Of a DNA stretch of 57,420 bases, positions 32,995 to 41,754 are shown in pieces (positions within the stretch are counted from its first letter, which is position 1; each line of letters starts with the position of its first letter). The notes under the pieces were generated by a model that ran no database searches, had not been told where the DNA came from, and worked only from the letters and a program-made list of their open reading frames with translations. The stretch is taken from contig CACDPP010000010.1 in the NCBI GenBank assembly GCA_902554705.1, positions 1-57,420 on the forward strand, given 5' to 3'. The translations under genes were made by a program, and so were the position numbers. The DNA comes from Paracoccaceae bacterium (GTDB lineage Bacteria; Pseudomonadota; Alphaproteobacteria; Rhodobacterales; Rhodobacteraceae).

Positions 32995-33777
32995 CTAAAT
33001 AGTCGAATTTACTGCGCCACCATCCAACAAAATATTTTGTCCAATTATGAAACCGGCTTGTTGCGAACATAAAAAAGCACAAGCTGCACCAAATTCTTTA
33101 ATAGTTCCGTAGCGTTTAGCTGGTATTGCATTACGACGGTTTAGTTGGGCTTCAGAAAGCGTGACGCCAGTCTGCTCAGCAGTATGCAAATCTAACGACT
33201 TTATTCTGTCAGTATCATGAACACCTGGCTGCAAGTTATTTATTGTCACTCCAAATTCAGCAACTTGCCGTGATGTCCCAGCGACGTAGCCAGTTAAGCC
33301 TGCTCTTGCAGAATTTGACAAACCCAAAGCAGGGATTGGAGCCTTAACAGATTGTGAGGTAATGTTGACAATCCTTCCCCATCCTTTTTCCATCATAACA
33401 GGCAAAACTTCTTTCATTAAAGCAATTGGCGTTAGCATATTTGCGTCCAAAGCCAATATAAAATCCGATCGGCTCCAGTCACTCCATACGCCGGGTGGCG
33501 GACCTCCTGCATTCGTGACCAAAATATCTAAATTATTTTCTGCTTTTTTAAGTACAGCCTCTTGCCCTTCTTTTGTTGTGATATCTGCCACAACAGTCTC
33601 AACACGAACTTGATACTTACTTTTTAAAAGCCTTGCAGCGCTTTCCAAATTTTGAGGGTTTCTAGAATTGATAATTAAGTCAACCCCAGCTTCAGCTAAA
33701 GAAATTGCGCAACCCAAACCAAGACCCTTACTAGAGGCGCAAACAATAGCCCTTTTACCTTTTATGCCTAAATCCAA
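32995..33777 (-). CDS. SDR-family protein lacking the YxxxK pair (BKR-like), TTG start
   Basis: A 260-residue Rossmann protein resembling 3-oxoacyl-ACP reductases. The cofactor loop is CASSKGLGLG (residues about 13-22) rather than TGxxxGxG, NAGG is present near residue 90, and the usual YxxxK is replaced in ALGLSNSARAGL (about 150). Such a divergent SDR subgroup exists, and its enzymology is poorly defined. I chose TTG 33777 because MDLGIKGKR matches relatives and AAGGA lies 7 nt upstream; TTG 33783 is the alternative. It heads a minus-strand group with the ABC ATPase 79 bp downstream and is divergent from prfC. Confidence 0.82.
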   Translation of the reverse strand: MDLGIKGKRAIVCASSKGLGLGCAISLAEAGVDLIINSRNPQNLESAARLLKSKYQVRVETVVADITTKEGQEAVLKKAENNLDILVTNAGGPPPGVWSDWSRSDFILALDANMLTPIALMKEVLPVMMEKGWGRIVNITSQSVKAPIPALGLSNSARAGLTGYVAGTSRQVAEFGVTINNLQPGVHDTDRIKSLDLHTAEQTGVTLSEAQLNRRNAIPAKRYGTIKEFGAACAFLCSQQAGFIIGQNILLDGGAVNSTI

Positions 33778-33973
33778 CTTCAATTCCTTTTTAGATATAA
33801 ATCAGTTTTTTAAAGCCCAATATATTGTTTAAACATTATTTTGAAAACGGCAGACTTAATTATCTGATGTAGCATCGAAAATAAAATACCACAAAATTAA
33901 ATGAAAATTTATTCGATTTTTTTAAACTCAATCCAGCTTGCCTTTTCGATGTAGCAACAATATATCGCAGTTT

Positions 33974-35581
33974 ATGATGGATCAACCAACAAATAGATCA
34001 AAAATTCCTGAAGAAATTTCCCGTCGCAGAACTTTCGCGATTATTTCCCATCCAGACGCCGGAAAAACTACTCTGACCGAAAAATTTTTACTATTTGGTG
34101 GGGCAATCCAAATGGCAGGGCAAGTGCGGGCAAAAGGTGAGGCACGTCGGACAAGGTCTGACTTTATGCAAATGGAAAAAGATCGTGGTATTTCAGTTTC
34201 TGCCTCAGCAATGTCTTTCGATTTTAAAAACTTTCGTTTTAACCTAGTCGATACACCTGGTCACAGTGATTTTTCAGAGGATACTTATCGTACTTTAACA
34301 GCAGTTGATGCCGCTGTAATGGTAATAGATGGAGCTAAAGGCGTAGAAAGTCAAACCAGAAAACTATTTGAAGTCTGCCGATTAAGAGATTTACCAATAT
34401 TTACTTTTTGTAACAAAATGGATAGAGAAAGTAGAGATATATTTGAAATCATTGATGAAATCCAAGACAATTTAGCAATAGATGTTTCTCCTGTCAGTTG
34501 GCCAATTGGGATTGGGCAAGACTTTATTGGCTGCTATGATTTAATAAATGATAGTTTGGAGCTTATTGACAAAGCAAACCGAAATCTTTCCGCGGGATCT
34601 ATTAAGATAAATGGTTTAGACGATCCAGAATTGCAAAAACATGTACCAAAACATCTTTTAAAAAAATTAGTTGAAGAGATCGAGATGGTAAAAACCCTTT
34701 TACCAAAACTAGACAAAAAGTCTATTTTTGAAGGTCACTTGACACCAATTTGGTTCGGATCTGCAATTAACTCTTTTGGCGTTAAAGAATTAATGAATGG
34801 CCTGGGTGAACTCGCTCCGGAACCTCAAATCCAAAAAGCTAACCCAAGAGAGATATTACCAGAAGAGAAGAAAGTTTCTGGGTTTGTTTTTAAAGTTCAA
34901 GCTAACATGGATCCGAAACACCGAGATCGAGTAGCATTCCTCAGAATGGCTTCAGGGCATTTCAAACGTGGAATGAAACTCACCCACGTTCGCACTAATA
35001 AACCAATGGCGATTTCAAACCCTGTTATGTTTCTCGCATCGGATAGAGAGTTGGCAGATGAAGCTTGGGCTGGTGACATCATAGGTATACCCAATCATGG
35101 GCAACTTCGAATTGGTGATACACTAACTCAGGGAGAAGCACTAAGTGTTAGCGATATACCCTCATTCGCACCTGAAATTTTGCAATCCTGCCGAGCAGCC
35201 GATCCCTTAAAGTCTAAACATTTAGAAAAGGCTTTAATGCAGTTTGCTGAGGAAGGTGCCGCTAAGGTTTTTAGGCCAAACATTGGTTCCGGGTTCATTA
35301 TTGGTGTAATCGGATCTTTGCAATTTGACGTTTTAGCGAGCCGCATAGAGCTGGAGTATGATTTGCCAGTTCGATTTGAAGCATCTCAGTTTAATTCTGC
35401 CCGCTGGGTTTGTGGAAATAAGATTGATTTAGATAAATTTTCATCAGAAAACAGACAATACATTGCCACTGATCACGATAACGACCTTGTCTTTTTAACC
35501 CGTCTTCAATGGGATATAGATCGCGTGGAGCGGGATTATCCACGCATTAATCTCTCTGCCACAAAAGAAATGATGGGTTAG
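33974..35581 (+). CDS. prfC: Peptide chain release factor 3
   Basis: A 535-residue translational GTPase that removes RF1/RF2 from the ribosome after peptide release. G-domain motifs are HPDAGKTTLTEK (G1, about residue 28), DTPGHSD (G3, about 95) and NKMD (G4, about 149). The QMAGQVRAKGEARRTRSDFM insert is diagnostic of RF3 rather than EF-G. ATG 33974 or 33977 fits the family N-terminus; an in-frame TTG at 33938 adds unrelated residues. It is divergent from the SDR-like gene across a 190-bp AT-rich gap, which holds a GATGTAGCATC palindrome at 33866-33876. Confidence 0.95.
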   Translation: MMDQPTNRSKIPEEISRRRTFAIISHPDAGKTTLTEKFLLFGGAIQMAGQVRAKGEARRTRSDFMQMEKDRGISVSASAMSFDFKNFRFNLVDTPGHSDFSEDTYRTLTAVDAAVMVIDGAKGVESQTRKLFEVCRLRDLPIFTFCNKMDRESRDIFEIIDEIQDNLAIDVSPVSWPIGIGQDFIGCYDLINDSLELIDKANRNLSAGSIKINGLDDPELQKHVPKHLLKKLVEEIEMVKTLLPKLDKKSIFEGHLTPIWFGSAINSFGVKELMNGLGELAPEPQIQKANPREILPEEKKVSGFVFKVQANMDPKHRDRVAFLRMASGHFKRGMKLTHVRTNKPMAISNPVMFLASDRELADEAWAGDIIGIPNHGQLRIGDTLTQGEALSVSDIPSFAPEILQSCRAADPLKSKHLEKALMQFAEEGAAKVFRPNIGSGFIIGVIGSLQFDVLASRIELEYDLPVRFEASQFNSARWVCGNKIDLDKFSSENRQYIATDHDNDLVFLTRLQWDIDRVERDYPRINLSATKEMMG

Positions 35582-35712
35582 ACTGCCCTTCAATTAACAA
35601 AGAATTTAGGCATCGAAAAATGAACCTGTTGACCTAGACTACTGATTTAATTAGTACGAGATCATAATAATCGGATTAGTATACGATTGAAATTTAACAA
35701 CTATGGATCTTT

Positions 35713-37101
35713 ATGGAATTATTTTCCGACTTAAAGCTCAATCCTAAAATCTTAAAAGCTGTCAAAGACGCCGGATATGAGAAACCAACTCCAATTCAAG
35801 AGAAGGCAATCCCAGCGGCTTTAGATGGAAAAGATGTTTTGGGAATAGCACAAACTGGAACTGGTAAAACTGCTAGCTTCACACTACCGATGATAAACTT
35901 ACTGTCGCGCGGCCGAGCCCGAGCTCGTATGCCCAGATCCTTGGTTTTATGTCCTACTAGAGAATTAGCCGCTCAAGTGGCAGAAAATTTTGATATATAC
36001 GCAAAAAACTTAAAGTTAAGTAAAGCACTTTTAATTGGAGGTGTTAGCTTTAAGGAACAAGATGTTCTGATTGATAAAGGCGTTGACGTTTTAATCGCAA
36101 CACCAGGTCGATTAATAGATCACTTTGAAAGAGGGAAATTGCTTTTAACGGGCGTGCAAGTAATGGTAGTTGACGAAGCCGATAGAATGCTTGATATGGG
36201 GTTTATTCCAGATATTGAACGTATATTTAAATTAACTCCGTTTACTCGACAAACTCTTTTCTTTAGTGCGACCATGGCTCCAGAAATCGAAAGAATTACA
36301 AATACGTTTCTTTCTGCGCCTATCAGAGTTGAAATAGCACGACAAGCAACTGCATCAGAAAGCATAAAGCAATCAGTCGTAATGTTTACTCCTAAACGAA
36401 AAGACCGAGAAGCCTCAGAAAAACGCCAGCTGTTAAGACACTTAATCGATTCAGAGGGAAAAAATTGCACTAACGCAATCGTTTTTTGTAACAGAAAAAC
36501 TGATGTTGATATTTGCTCAAAATCTTTAAATAAACATGGATATCAGGCCGCTCCAATACATGGCGATTTGGATCAAACTAAGCGAACGGAAACATTAGAA
36601 AGTTTTAGAGAGGGAGATCTACGAATTTTAGTTGCCTCTGACGTAGCCGCTAGGGGACTTGATATTCCATCAGTTAGCCATGTCTTCAATTTTGACGTTC
36701 CCATCCAAGCTGAAGATTATGTTCATAGGATTGGCCGAACAGGCAGAGCAGGCCGTGACGGCACAGCTATAATGATCTGTAACAAAAGAGATCGAAAAAA
36801 CTTTGCAAATATTGAAACCTTATTAAAAAAAGAAATTCCACTTTCAAATCTTTCTGACGAACCAGATAATTTTAATCAAATTGCAAATGAAAATGAGGAC
36901 TTTAAAAGCAAAAGTGGAATTACTGACGAAAACCAACACCAAAACCAAAACCAAAACCAAAACCAAAACCAAACTAAGGAAAATAAATCAAAAAATGTTA
37001 AAAAAAACCAAAAATCCGAAAATAGTAACAGAATTATAGGTTTAGGCGAACATACCCCAGGTTTTTTATCTCAAAGCTTTAATGATCGGCTTGCTAGTTA
37101 G
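35713..37101 (+). CDS. DEAD-box RNA helicase (RhlE-like)
   Basis: A 462-residue ATP-dependent RNA helicase. Its motifs are intact: Q-motif PTPIQEKAIP, Walker A AQTGTGKT (about 55), PTRELA, DEAD in VVDEADRML (about 150), SAT in FFSATM (about 180), ARGLD (about 313) and HRIGRTGRAGR (about 338). The core is followed by a charged, asparagine/glutamine-rich tail with a tandem (QN)n run. RhlE-type helicases act in ribosome assembly and RNA decay. The gene abuts rnj (RNase J) end to end with no spacing. It does not share a transcript with rnj. Confidence 0.93.
   Translation: MELFSDLKLNPKILKAVKDAGYEKPTPIQEKAIPAALDGKDVLGIAQTGTGKTASFTLPMINLLSRGRARARMPRSLVLCPTRELAAQVAENFDIYAKNLKLSKALLIGGVSFKEQDVLIDKGVDVLIATPGRLIDHFERGKLLLTGVQVMVVDEADRMLDMGFIPDIERIFKLTPFTRQTLFFSATMAPEIERITNTFLSAPIRVEIARQATASESIKQSVVMFTPKRKDREASEKRQLLRHLIDSEGKNCTNAIVFCNRKTDVDICSKSLNKHGYQAAPIHGDLDQTKRTETLESFREGDLRILVASDVAARGLDIPSVSHVFNFDVPIQAEDYVHRIGRTGRAGRDGTAIMICNKRDRKNFANIETLLKKEIPLSNLSDEPDNFNQIANENEDFKSKSGITDENQHQNQNQNQNQNQTKENKSKNVKKNQKSENSNRIIGLGEHTPGFLSQSFNDRLAS
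36939..36974 (+). repeat. Hexanucleotide tandem repeat in the helicase tail
   Basis: Five perfect copies of CCAAAA (36939-36968), then CCAAAC. The unit is six bases, so gain or loss keeps frame and changes the number of Gln-Asn dipeptides in the disordered tail. It is likely a slippage-prone microsatellite. Confidence 0.9.
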
Positions 37102-38769
37102 TTAATTTAAGCGACTTATAATTATGCTAACTTCTGGTTTTTTACCAATCTCAGCTAAGGCTGTTTTTTGAGCAATGCGTTTTATATCATTTTCCAACTT
37201 ATCGTCGTCTTGCATTATGCTTTCCGAGGAACGGCGTATATACTGACTTAAGTCCTCTTCCAAAACATCGATAAAATTGCAATCAGATTGACCAAAATCC
37301 GCCAAACCTCTTATTTCACACCAAGGCTCTCCCAGCATTTCATCATTCTCATCAATAATAATATTCACAACAATTATTCCATTGATAGCAAGCTTAATAC
37401 GATCCCGAACAATTCCATCTAAGGCACCAAATTTCGACGTACCATCTAAATAAACTCGCCCAGTATCTATGTGATCAACTACTTTAAGTTGGTTTCCCGA
37501 AAGATCCACCATCATTCCATTCGTTGCTAATAACCCGGGAACACCTTTTGCCTCACCTAACTTTACGTGCTCACGCAAATGCCGATGTTCGCCATGCATA
37601 GGAAGAAGAAACTGCGGTGAAACAATATCATGAATTTTTGATAGTTCCGGTCTGTTTGCATGACCTGACGCATGATACCTTTCAGAGCTATCATCAACCA
37701 CATCAACTCCTTTTTCAGATAGCTTGTTCATTATTTTAATAACACCACGTTCGTTTCCGGGTATTGTTTTTGATGAGAACAGAAAAAGATCACCTGGACT
37801 AAGTTTCATTCCCTGGTATTTTCCATTGGCAAGTTGAGCAGATGCTGCCCGTCTTTCTCCTTGTGATCCCGTTACAATCAGTAAAAGATTTCGCTTTGGA
37901 ATTGCTTTGGCATCCTCTGGAGATATTAACTTTGGGAAGTCAGATAAAACGCCTGATTCAAGAGAAACCTCAATCATGCTTTTCATGGCCCTACCCATTA
38001 AACAAACCGATCTGCCTGCTTCTTCAGCTGCCTCTGCAATTGATTTAATGCGCGCCACATTACTAGCAAAGGTAGTTGCAACAACCATTTCAGAACAGTC
38101 TTCAATCAGTTTCCGAATTTCAGGTCCAACTTCAGATTCTGACCTACCTTCATTTTCAGAAAATACATTTGTACTATCGCATATAAGTGCACGCACACCT
38201 GCAGAGCAAACTTTTTGCCACATTTCATGGTCGAAAGCCTCTCCCACGACCGGCTTTTCATCCAGCTTAAAATCACCAGTATGGATTAGCCTTCCTTTTG
38301 GAGTATCAATCACCAAAGCACTGCTTTCGGGTATAGAATGCGATACGGGCAAATAAGAAACCTCAAACGGTCCGACTTTTGAGGTATCAGGCCACGCAGA
38401 TACTACGTTGACAATTCGACCACTTTGACCATTTTCTTCTAACTTTCGGTTCGCTATTTTAGAAGTGAAATTCCTAACATAAACTGGTGCACCTAATTCA
38501 GCCCAAAGATGCCCTAGAGCCCCTATATGATCTTCATGAGCGTGTGTAATAAAGATTGCCTCGATTTGATTACGTCGATCTGTAAGCCACGTAATATCAG
38601 GAAATATTAAGTCGATACCAGGTGTTGTATCCATATCTGGAAATGCTACTCCCAAATCTACTATTATCAATCTTTCCTTATCCTTAGGCCCATAACCATA
38701 AACATAAAGGTTCATGCCAATTTCACCGGCACCACCTAATGGCAAATAAATTAATCGGTCTTTACTCAT
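37102..38769 (-). CDS. rnj: Ribonuclease J
   Basis: A 555-residue metallo-beta-lactamase/beta-CASP nuclease with 5'-3' exo- and endoribonuclease activity. The metal motif HAHEDH (76-81) and further ligands near HTGDFKLDE (about 165) are intact. The SGHANRPEL segment (about 366) and LPMHGEHRH (about 388) belong to the catalytic core, and a C-terminal dimerisation domain follows. In Alphaproteobacteria RNase J acts in rRNA and mRNA turnover. The start overlaps the coaX stop, and birA-coaX-rnj follow nuoN on the same strand, a known Rhodobacterales order. Its stop directly abuts the helicase stop. Confidence 0.95.
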   Translation of the reverse strand: MSKDRLIYLPLGGAGEIGMNLYVYGYGPKDKERLIIVDLGVAFPDMDTTPGIDLIFPDITWLTDRRNQIEAIFITHAHEDHIGALGHLWAELGAPVYVRNFTSKIANRKLEENGQSGRIVNVVSAWPDTSKVGPFEVSYLPVSHSIPESSALVIDTPKGRLIHTGDFKLDEKPVVGEAFDHEMWQKVCSAGVRALICDSTNVFSENEGRSESEVGPEIRKLIEDCSEMVVATTFASNVARIKSIAEAAEEAGRSVCLMGRAMKSMIEVSLESGVLSDFPKLISPEDAKAIPKRNLLLIVTGSQGERRAASAQLANGKYQGMKLSPGDLFLFSSKTIPGNERGVIKIMNKLSEKGVDVVDDSSERYHASGHANRPELSKIHDIVSPQFLLPMHGEHRHLREHVKLGEAKGVPGLLATNGMMVDLSGNQLKVVDHIDTGRVYLDGTSKFGALDGIVRDRIKLAINGIIVVNIIIDENDEMLGEPWCEIRGLADFGQSDCNFIDVLEEDLSQYIRRSSESIMQDDDKLENDIKRIAQKTALAEIGKKPEVSIIISRLN

Positions 38770-39545
38770 TAGCTATCTATGCTTTTATTATGATCAAAAA
38801 TTAGTCTAAGGCCTTGCATAGTTAAGTTTTCCTCCACATTCTCGAACAGCGCCTCTGCTGATTGAAGCAATGGAGCTAGCCCACCTGTAGCAACAACTCT
38901 CATCTCCTCTTTTTTTTCTTCTTTTATTTTTCTGCAAATTTCTTTGACTAGGCCAATATAGCCCCAAAATACTCCCGACTGCATACAAGAAACTGTATTT
39001 TTTCCTATTACCTCTTTTGGTTTTGCTATATCGACATGTGGCAAAGCTGCAGCCATTTGATGTAGTGCTTGAAGTGACAAATTCACACCTGGAGCTATTA
39101 CACCACCTACGTAAGCACCATCATGATCAACTACATCAAAAGTCGTAGCAGTTCCAAAGTCTACAATAATCAGATTACCGCCAAAAAGATTATAGCCAGC
39201 AACTGAATTAACAATCCTATCCGGACCTACGGCTGTGCCAGCATCTACTCGAACCTCTATCGGTATTTGACAGTCCGACTTTCCCACAACAATGGGACGA
39301 GTATTAAAATAGCGGTCAGATAAAACTCTTAGGTTAAAAACAACACGGGGCACCGTAGATGAAATTATTACATCAGTAATATCAGCCTTTATATTTTGTA
39401 ATGACATTAATGTTGATAACCATACAAAATATTGATCTGCTGTTCTTTGGTGATCAGTAGCCGTACGCCAGGTTGAAACAAATTTAGTCCCATTCCAAAT
39501 CGAAAAGATTGTATTTGTATTTCCACAATCAATAGCAAGTAGCAT
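38769..39545 (-). CDS. coaX: Type III pantothenate kinase
   Basis: A 258-residue enzyme of the ASKHA fold that phosphorylates pantothenate in the first step of coenzyme A synthesis. The phosphate loop DCGNTNT (6-12), the catalytic region GPDRIVNSVA (about 107) and the second phosphate loop DFGTATTFD (about 130) are intact. CoaX is insensitive to CoA feedback, unlike CoaA. It overlaps rnj by one base and follows birA after 17 bp in the same direction, so cotranscription with the end of the nuo operon is possible. Confidence 0.95.
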   Translation of the reverse strand: MLLAIDCGNTNTIFSIWNGTKFVSTWRTATDHQRTADQYFVWLSTLMSLQNIKADITDVIISSTVPRVVFNLRVLSDRYFNTRPIVVGKSDCQIPIEVRVDAGTAVGPDRIVNSVAGYNLFGGNLIIVDFGTATTFDVVDHDGAYVGGVIAPGVNLSLQALHQMAAALPHVDIAKPKEVIGKNTVSCMQSGVFWGYIGLVKEICRKIKEEKKEEMRVVATGGLAPLLQSAEALFENVEENLTMQGLRLIFDHNKSIDS

Positions 39546-39562
39546 TGTATTCTACCCAATAT

Positions 39563-40294
39563 TTAAAAAAAAATTTCAGCGGCAGCAATTTTCTTTTTTT
39601 CACCATTATTTATTATAATCAACTGCCCTTTTTCATCAACAGAGTCAAATATACCTTGATATTCAAAATTTGGTGTACGAGCCGTTATTTTTTTTCCAAG
39701 TTTTGCTGCACGATCCATCCAAATCTCGCGTATTTTAGAAAATCCCATTGTTCTAAGTTGGTTTTCCCGCAGAGCATAATGATGAGCAATCAACTCCGAA
39801 AAATCTATTGGATCTAATTTAATGCCAGTTTCACCTAATATAGAACCTGGTTTAATTGTACTATTTTTGATCTGATCTAAATTTGGCGATGATAATAAAT
39901 TCACGCCTATTCCAATTACTAAAGCCGAAACAGTGCCAAAATTTCTTGTTTCTAATAAAATTCCACATATTTTCTTACCATTAAGAAGAAGATCATTTGG
40001 CCATTTTATCAAAAGTTCATGTTCTTTACCTATTTTTTGATCTATTGCGTCAAATACCGATAAGGCCGCCACAAATGATCTTAGAGCTAAGTTTTGCAAG
40101 TCTTCATCTATTTTAATTAAGATTGAGCCAGAGAAATTTCCGCTTGGGTCTGACCAACTACGATCAATACGACCCCGCCCATTTGTCTGTTTTTTAGCGA
40201 CTACGAAGGTAGGCTTATCAGTAGATTCTGCAAGTTTTAGTGCCTCAGAGTTAGTACTCTCCGTCTCATCTAAGATAAAAAAATCAAACTCCAT
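39563..40294 (-). CDS. birA: Biotin-[acetyl-CoA-carboxylase] ligase
   Basis: A 243-residue biotin protein ligase that makes biotinyl-AMP and attaches biotin to the AMKM lysine of carboxylases. The biotin/ATP motif GRGRIDRSW (about residues 39-47), KWPNDLL (about 100-106) and the GIGVN strand (about 128) are intact. There is no N-terminal DNA-binding helix-turn-helix, so it is a monofunctional ligase. It starts 6 bp after nuoN, a common Rhodobacterales linkage. One likely substrate is the biotin carboxylase subunit at the right edge of this window. Confidence 0.95.
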   Translation of the reverse strand: MEFDFFILDETESTNSEALKLAESTDKPTFVVAKKQTNGRGRIDRSWSDPSGNFSGSILIKIDEDLQNLALRSFVAALSVFDAIDQKIGKEHELLIKWPNDLLLNGKKICGILLETRNFGTVSALVIGIGVNLLSSPNLDQIKNSTIKPGSILGETGIKLDPIDFSELIAHHYALRENQLRTMGFSKIREIWMDRAAKLGKKITARTPNFEYQGIFDSVDEKGQLIIINNGEKKKIAAAEIFF

Positions 40295-40299
40295 AGTTT

Positions 40300-41742
40300 T
40301 TAATTTAACAATGAAGATGCCGCCGCTTTTGCCATCTCTTCAACGCCAAATAAACTTATAACACCAAAAACCATTATTGCAGCGGATGCTGTCCATATCG
40401 TTTTCAAAATAGGAGCTTTTGAATTATCAAGAGGGGCTTCAGGCATTTCCCCAAAATAAATTAAGTAAACTATCTTCAAGTAATAAAAAGCACCGATCAC
40501 TGAGGCCAGTACTCCCATAATTGCCAAATAAATTAAATCCGCATTTATGGCTGCCCTCAAAACCTCAAACTTTGCAAAAAAACCTAACATAGGCGGAACC
40601 CCCGCCAAGCTAAATAATAGAATTAATAAAGCTATTGCTTTTCCAGGATCCGTTTCAGAAATCATTCTTAGAGAGGCGATTTCTGTCACAGATTGCCCAT
40701 CTCTCTGCATTGACATCAAAATAGCGAAAACACCGATATTCATAGTGATATAAATCGTCATGTACTCTAAAACTGCTTGAACCCCAAATTCGGTACCTGC
40801 AGCCAAACCGATAAGTGCATAGCCCATGTGTGCTATTGAAGAGTAAGCTAACAAACGTTTAAAATCATTTTGACCTATTGCGGCAAAGGCTCCTAGAAAC
40901 ATTGATAGGATAGAAAGAAGAACAATTATTTGTTGCCAATCACCCAAAATATTTCCAAAGGCGTCAAACATTACCCTCATAAATAAACAAATCGCAGCCA
41001 TTTTGGGAACAGTAGCCAAAAAGGCGGTCACCGGAGTCGGTGCACCTTCATAGACATCCGGTGTCCACATATGAAAAGGCACAGCAGAAACCTTAAATGC
41101 CAGCCCAGCAGTAACTAGTGCCAGCCCAAAAAGTAAGCCTAAGGACGGAGAATTAGCATTTACGTTCTCCAGTATACCATTAAAAAGTGTTGTTCCTGAA
41201 TAACCATATGTAAGGGCGGAACCATAAAGTAACAAACCTGATGACAGAGCTCCAAGTACAAAATACTTCAGCCCTGCCTCAGTTGACTTTAGACTGTCTC
41301 TTTTAAATGCCGCTATCACATAAAGTGCCAAGGATTGTAATTCCAAACCCATATAGAGTGCCATTAAATCACCTGCAGACACCATAACCATCATGCCAAC
41401 AACTGAAAGTGCTATAATTAATGGATATTCAAATCTAAGAAAGCCTCTTCTACTCATATAATCTTGTCCCATAATTAGAACAACAGCTCCTGAGAGTAAT
41501 ATTATTATTTTAGAAAATCTAGAAAAGGCATCATTAATAAACATTCCCCCGAATGCAATTTCCGTTTGGGCCTCTGAGAAAATCATCCAAAAAGCAAGCA
41601 AGATAAAAACAACGGCTGTAAACCAAGTAACTTTTTGAGCAATTTCGTCCTTTGAGGTATAAACGGCGCCAACTAAAGCAACCATGGCATATAGTGAAAG
41701 AAATATTTCGGGAAAAATAATGCTTAAATCGTTATAAATCAT
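40300..41742 (-). CDS. nuoN: NADH-quinone oxidoreductase subunit N
   Basis: A 480-residue antiporter-like membrane subunit with about 14 helices. It carries the family's lysine-bearing helices and the LAYSSIAHMGYALIG signature (about residues 300-314) and KVSAVPFHMWTPDVYEGAPTPV (about 215-236). It forms one of the proton-pumping channels of complex I and is last of the nuo genes. It is 12 bp downstream of nuoM and 5 bp upstream of birA. Confidence 0.97.
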   Translation of the reverse strand: MIYNDLSIIFPEIFLSLYAMVALVGAVYTSKDEIAQKVTWFTAVVFILLAFWMIFSEAQTEIAFGGMFINDAFSRFSKIIILLSGAVVLIMGQDYMSRRGFLRFEYPLIIALSVVGMMVMVSAGDLMALYMGLELQSLALYVIAAFKRDSLKSTEAGLKYFVLGALSSGLLLYGSALTYGYSGTTLFNGILENVNANSPSLGLLFGLALVTAGLAFKVSAVPFHMWTPDVYEGAPTPVTAFLATVPKMAAICLFMRVMFDAFGNILGDWQQIIVLLSILSMFLGAFAAIGQNDFKRLLAYSSIAHMGYALIGLAAGTEFGVQAVLEYMTIYITMNIGVFAILMSMQRDGQSVTEIASLRMISETDPGKAIALLILLFSLAGVPPMLGFFAKFEVLRAAINADLIYLAIMGVLASVIGAFYYLKIVYLIYFGEMPEAPLDNSKAPILKTIWTASAAIMVFGVISLFGVEEMAKAAASSLLN

Positions 41743-41754
41743 GTCTCTGACCCT

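Noticed and set aside
33866-33951. GATGTAGCATC palindrome and nearby ATCGAAAA/TTTTCGAT arms between the SDR-like gene and prfC
   Set aside because: Too short and AT-rich to assign; possible operator, but no second instance or known regulator supports it.
33938-33973. TTG-initiated extension of prfC
   Set aside because: The extra residues do not resemble RF3 N-termini, and ATG 33974 fits.
35146-35158. Half of the eno/edd palindrome (TGTTAGCGAT)
   Set aside because: The second half-site is missing and it lies within prfC coding sequence.
35536-35544. DnaA-box-like TTATCCACG
   Set aside because: It lies inside the prfC coding region and differs from the consensus at the last base.
36939-36974. 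Repeat array as a possible CRISPR
   Set aside because: Units are 6 bp, contiguous and without spacers; this is a coding microsatellite.
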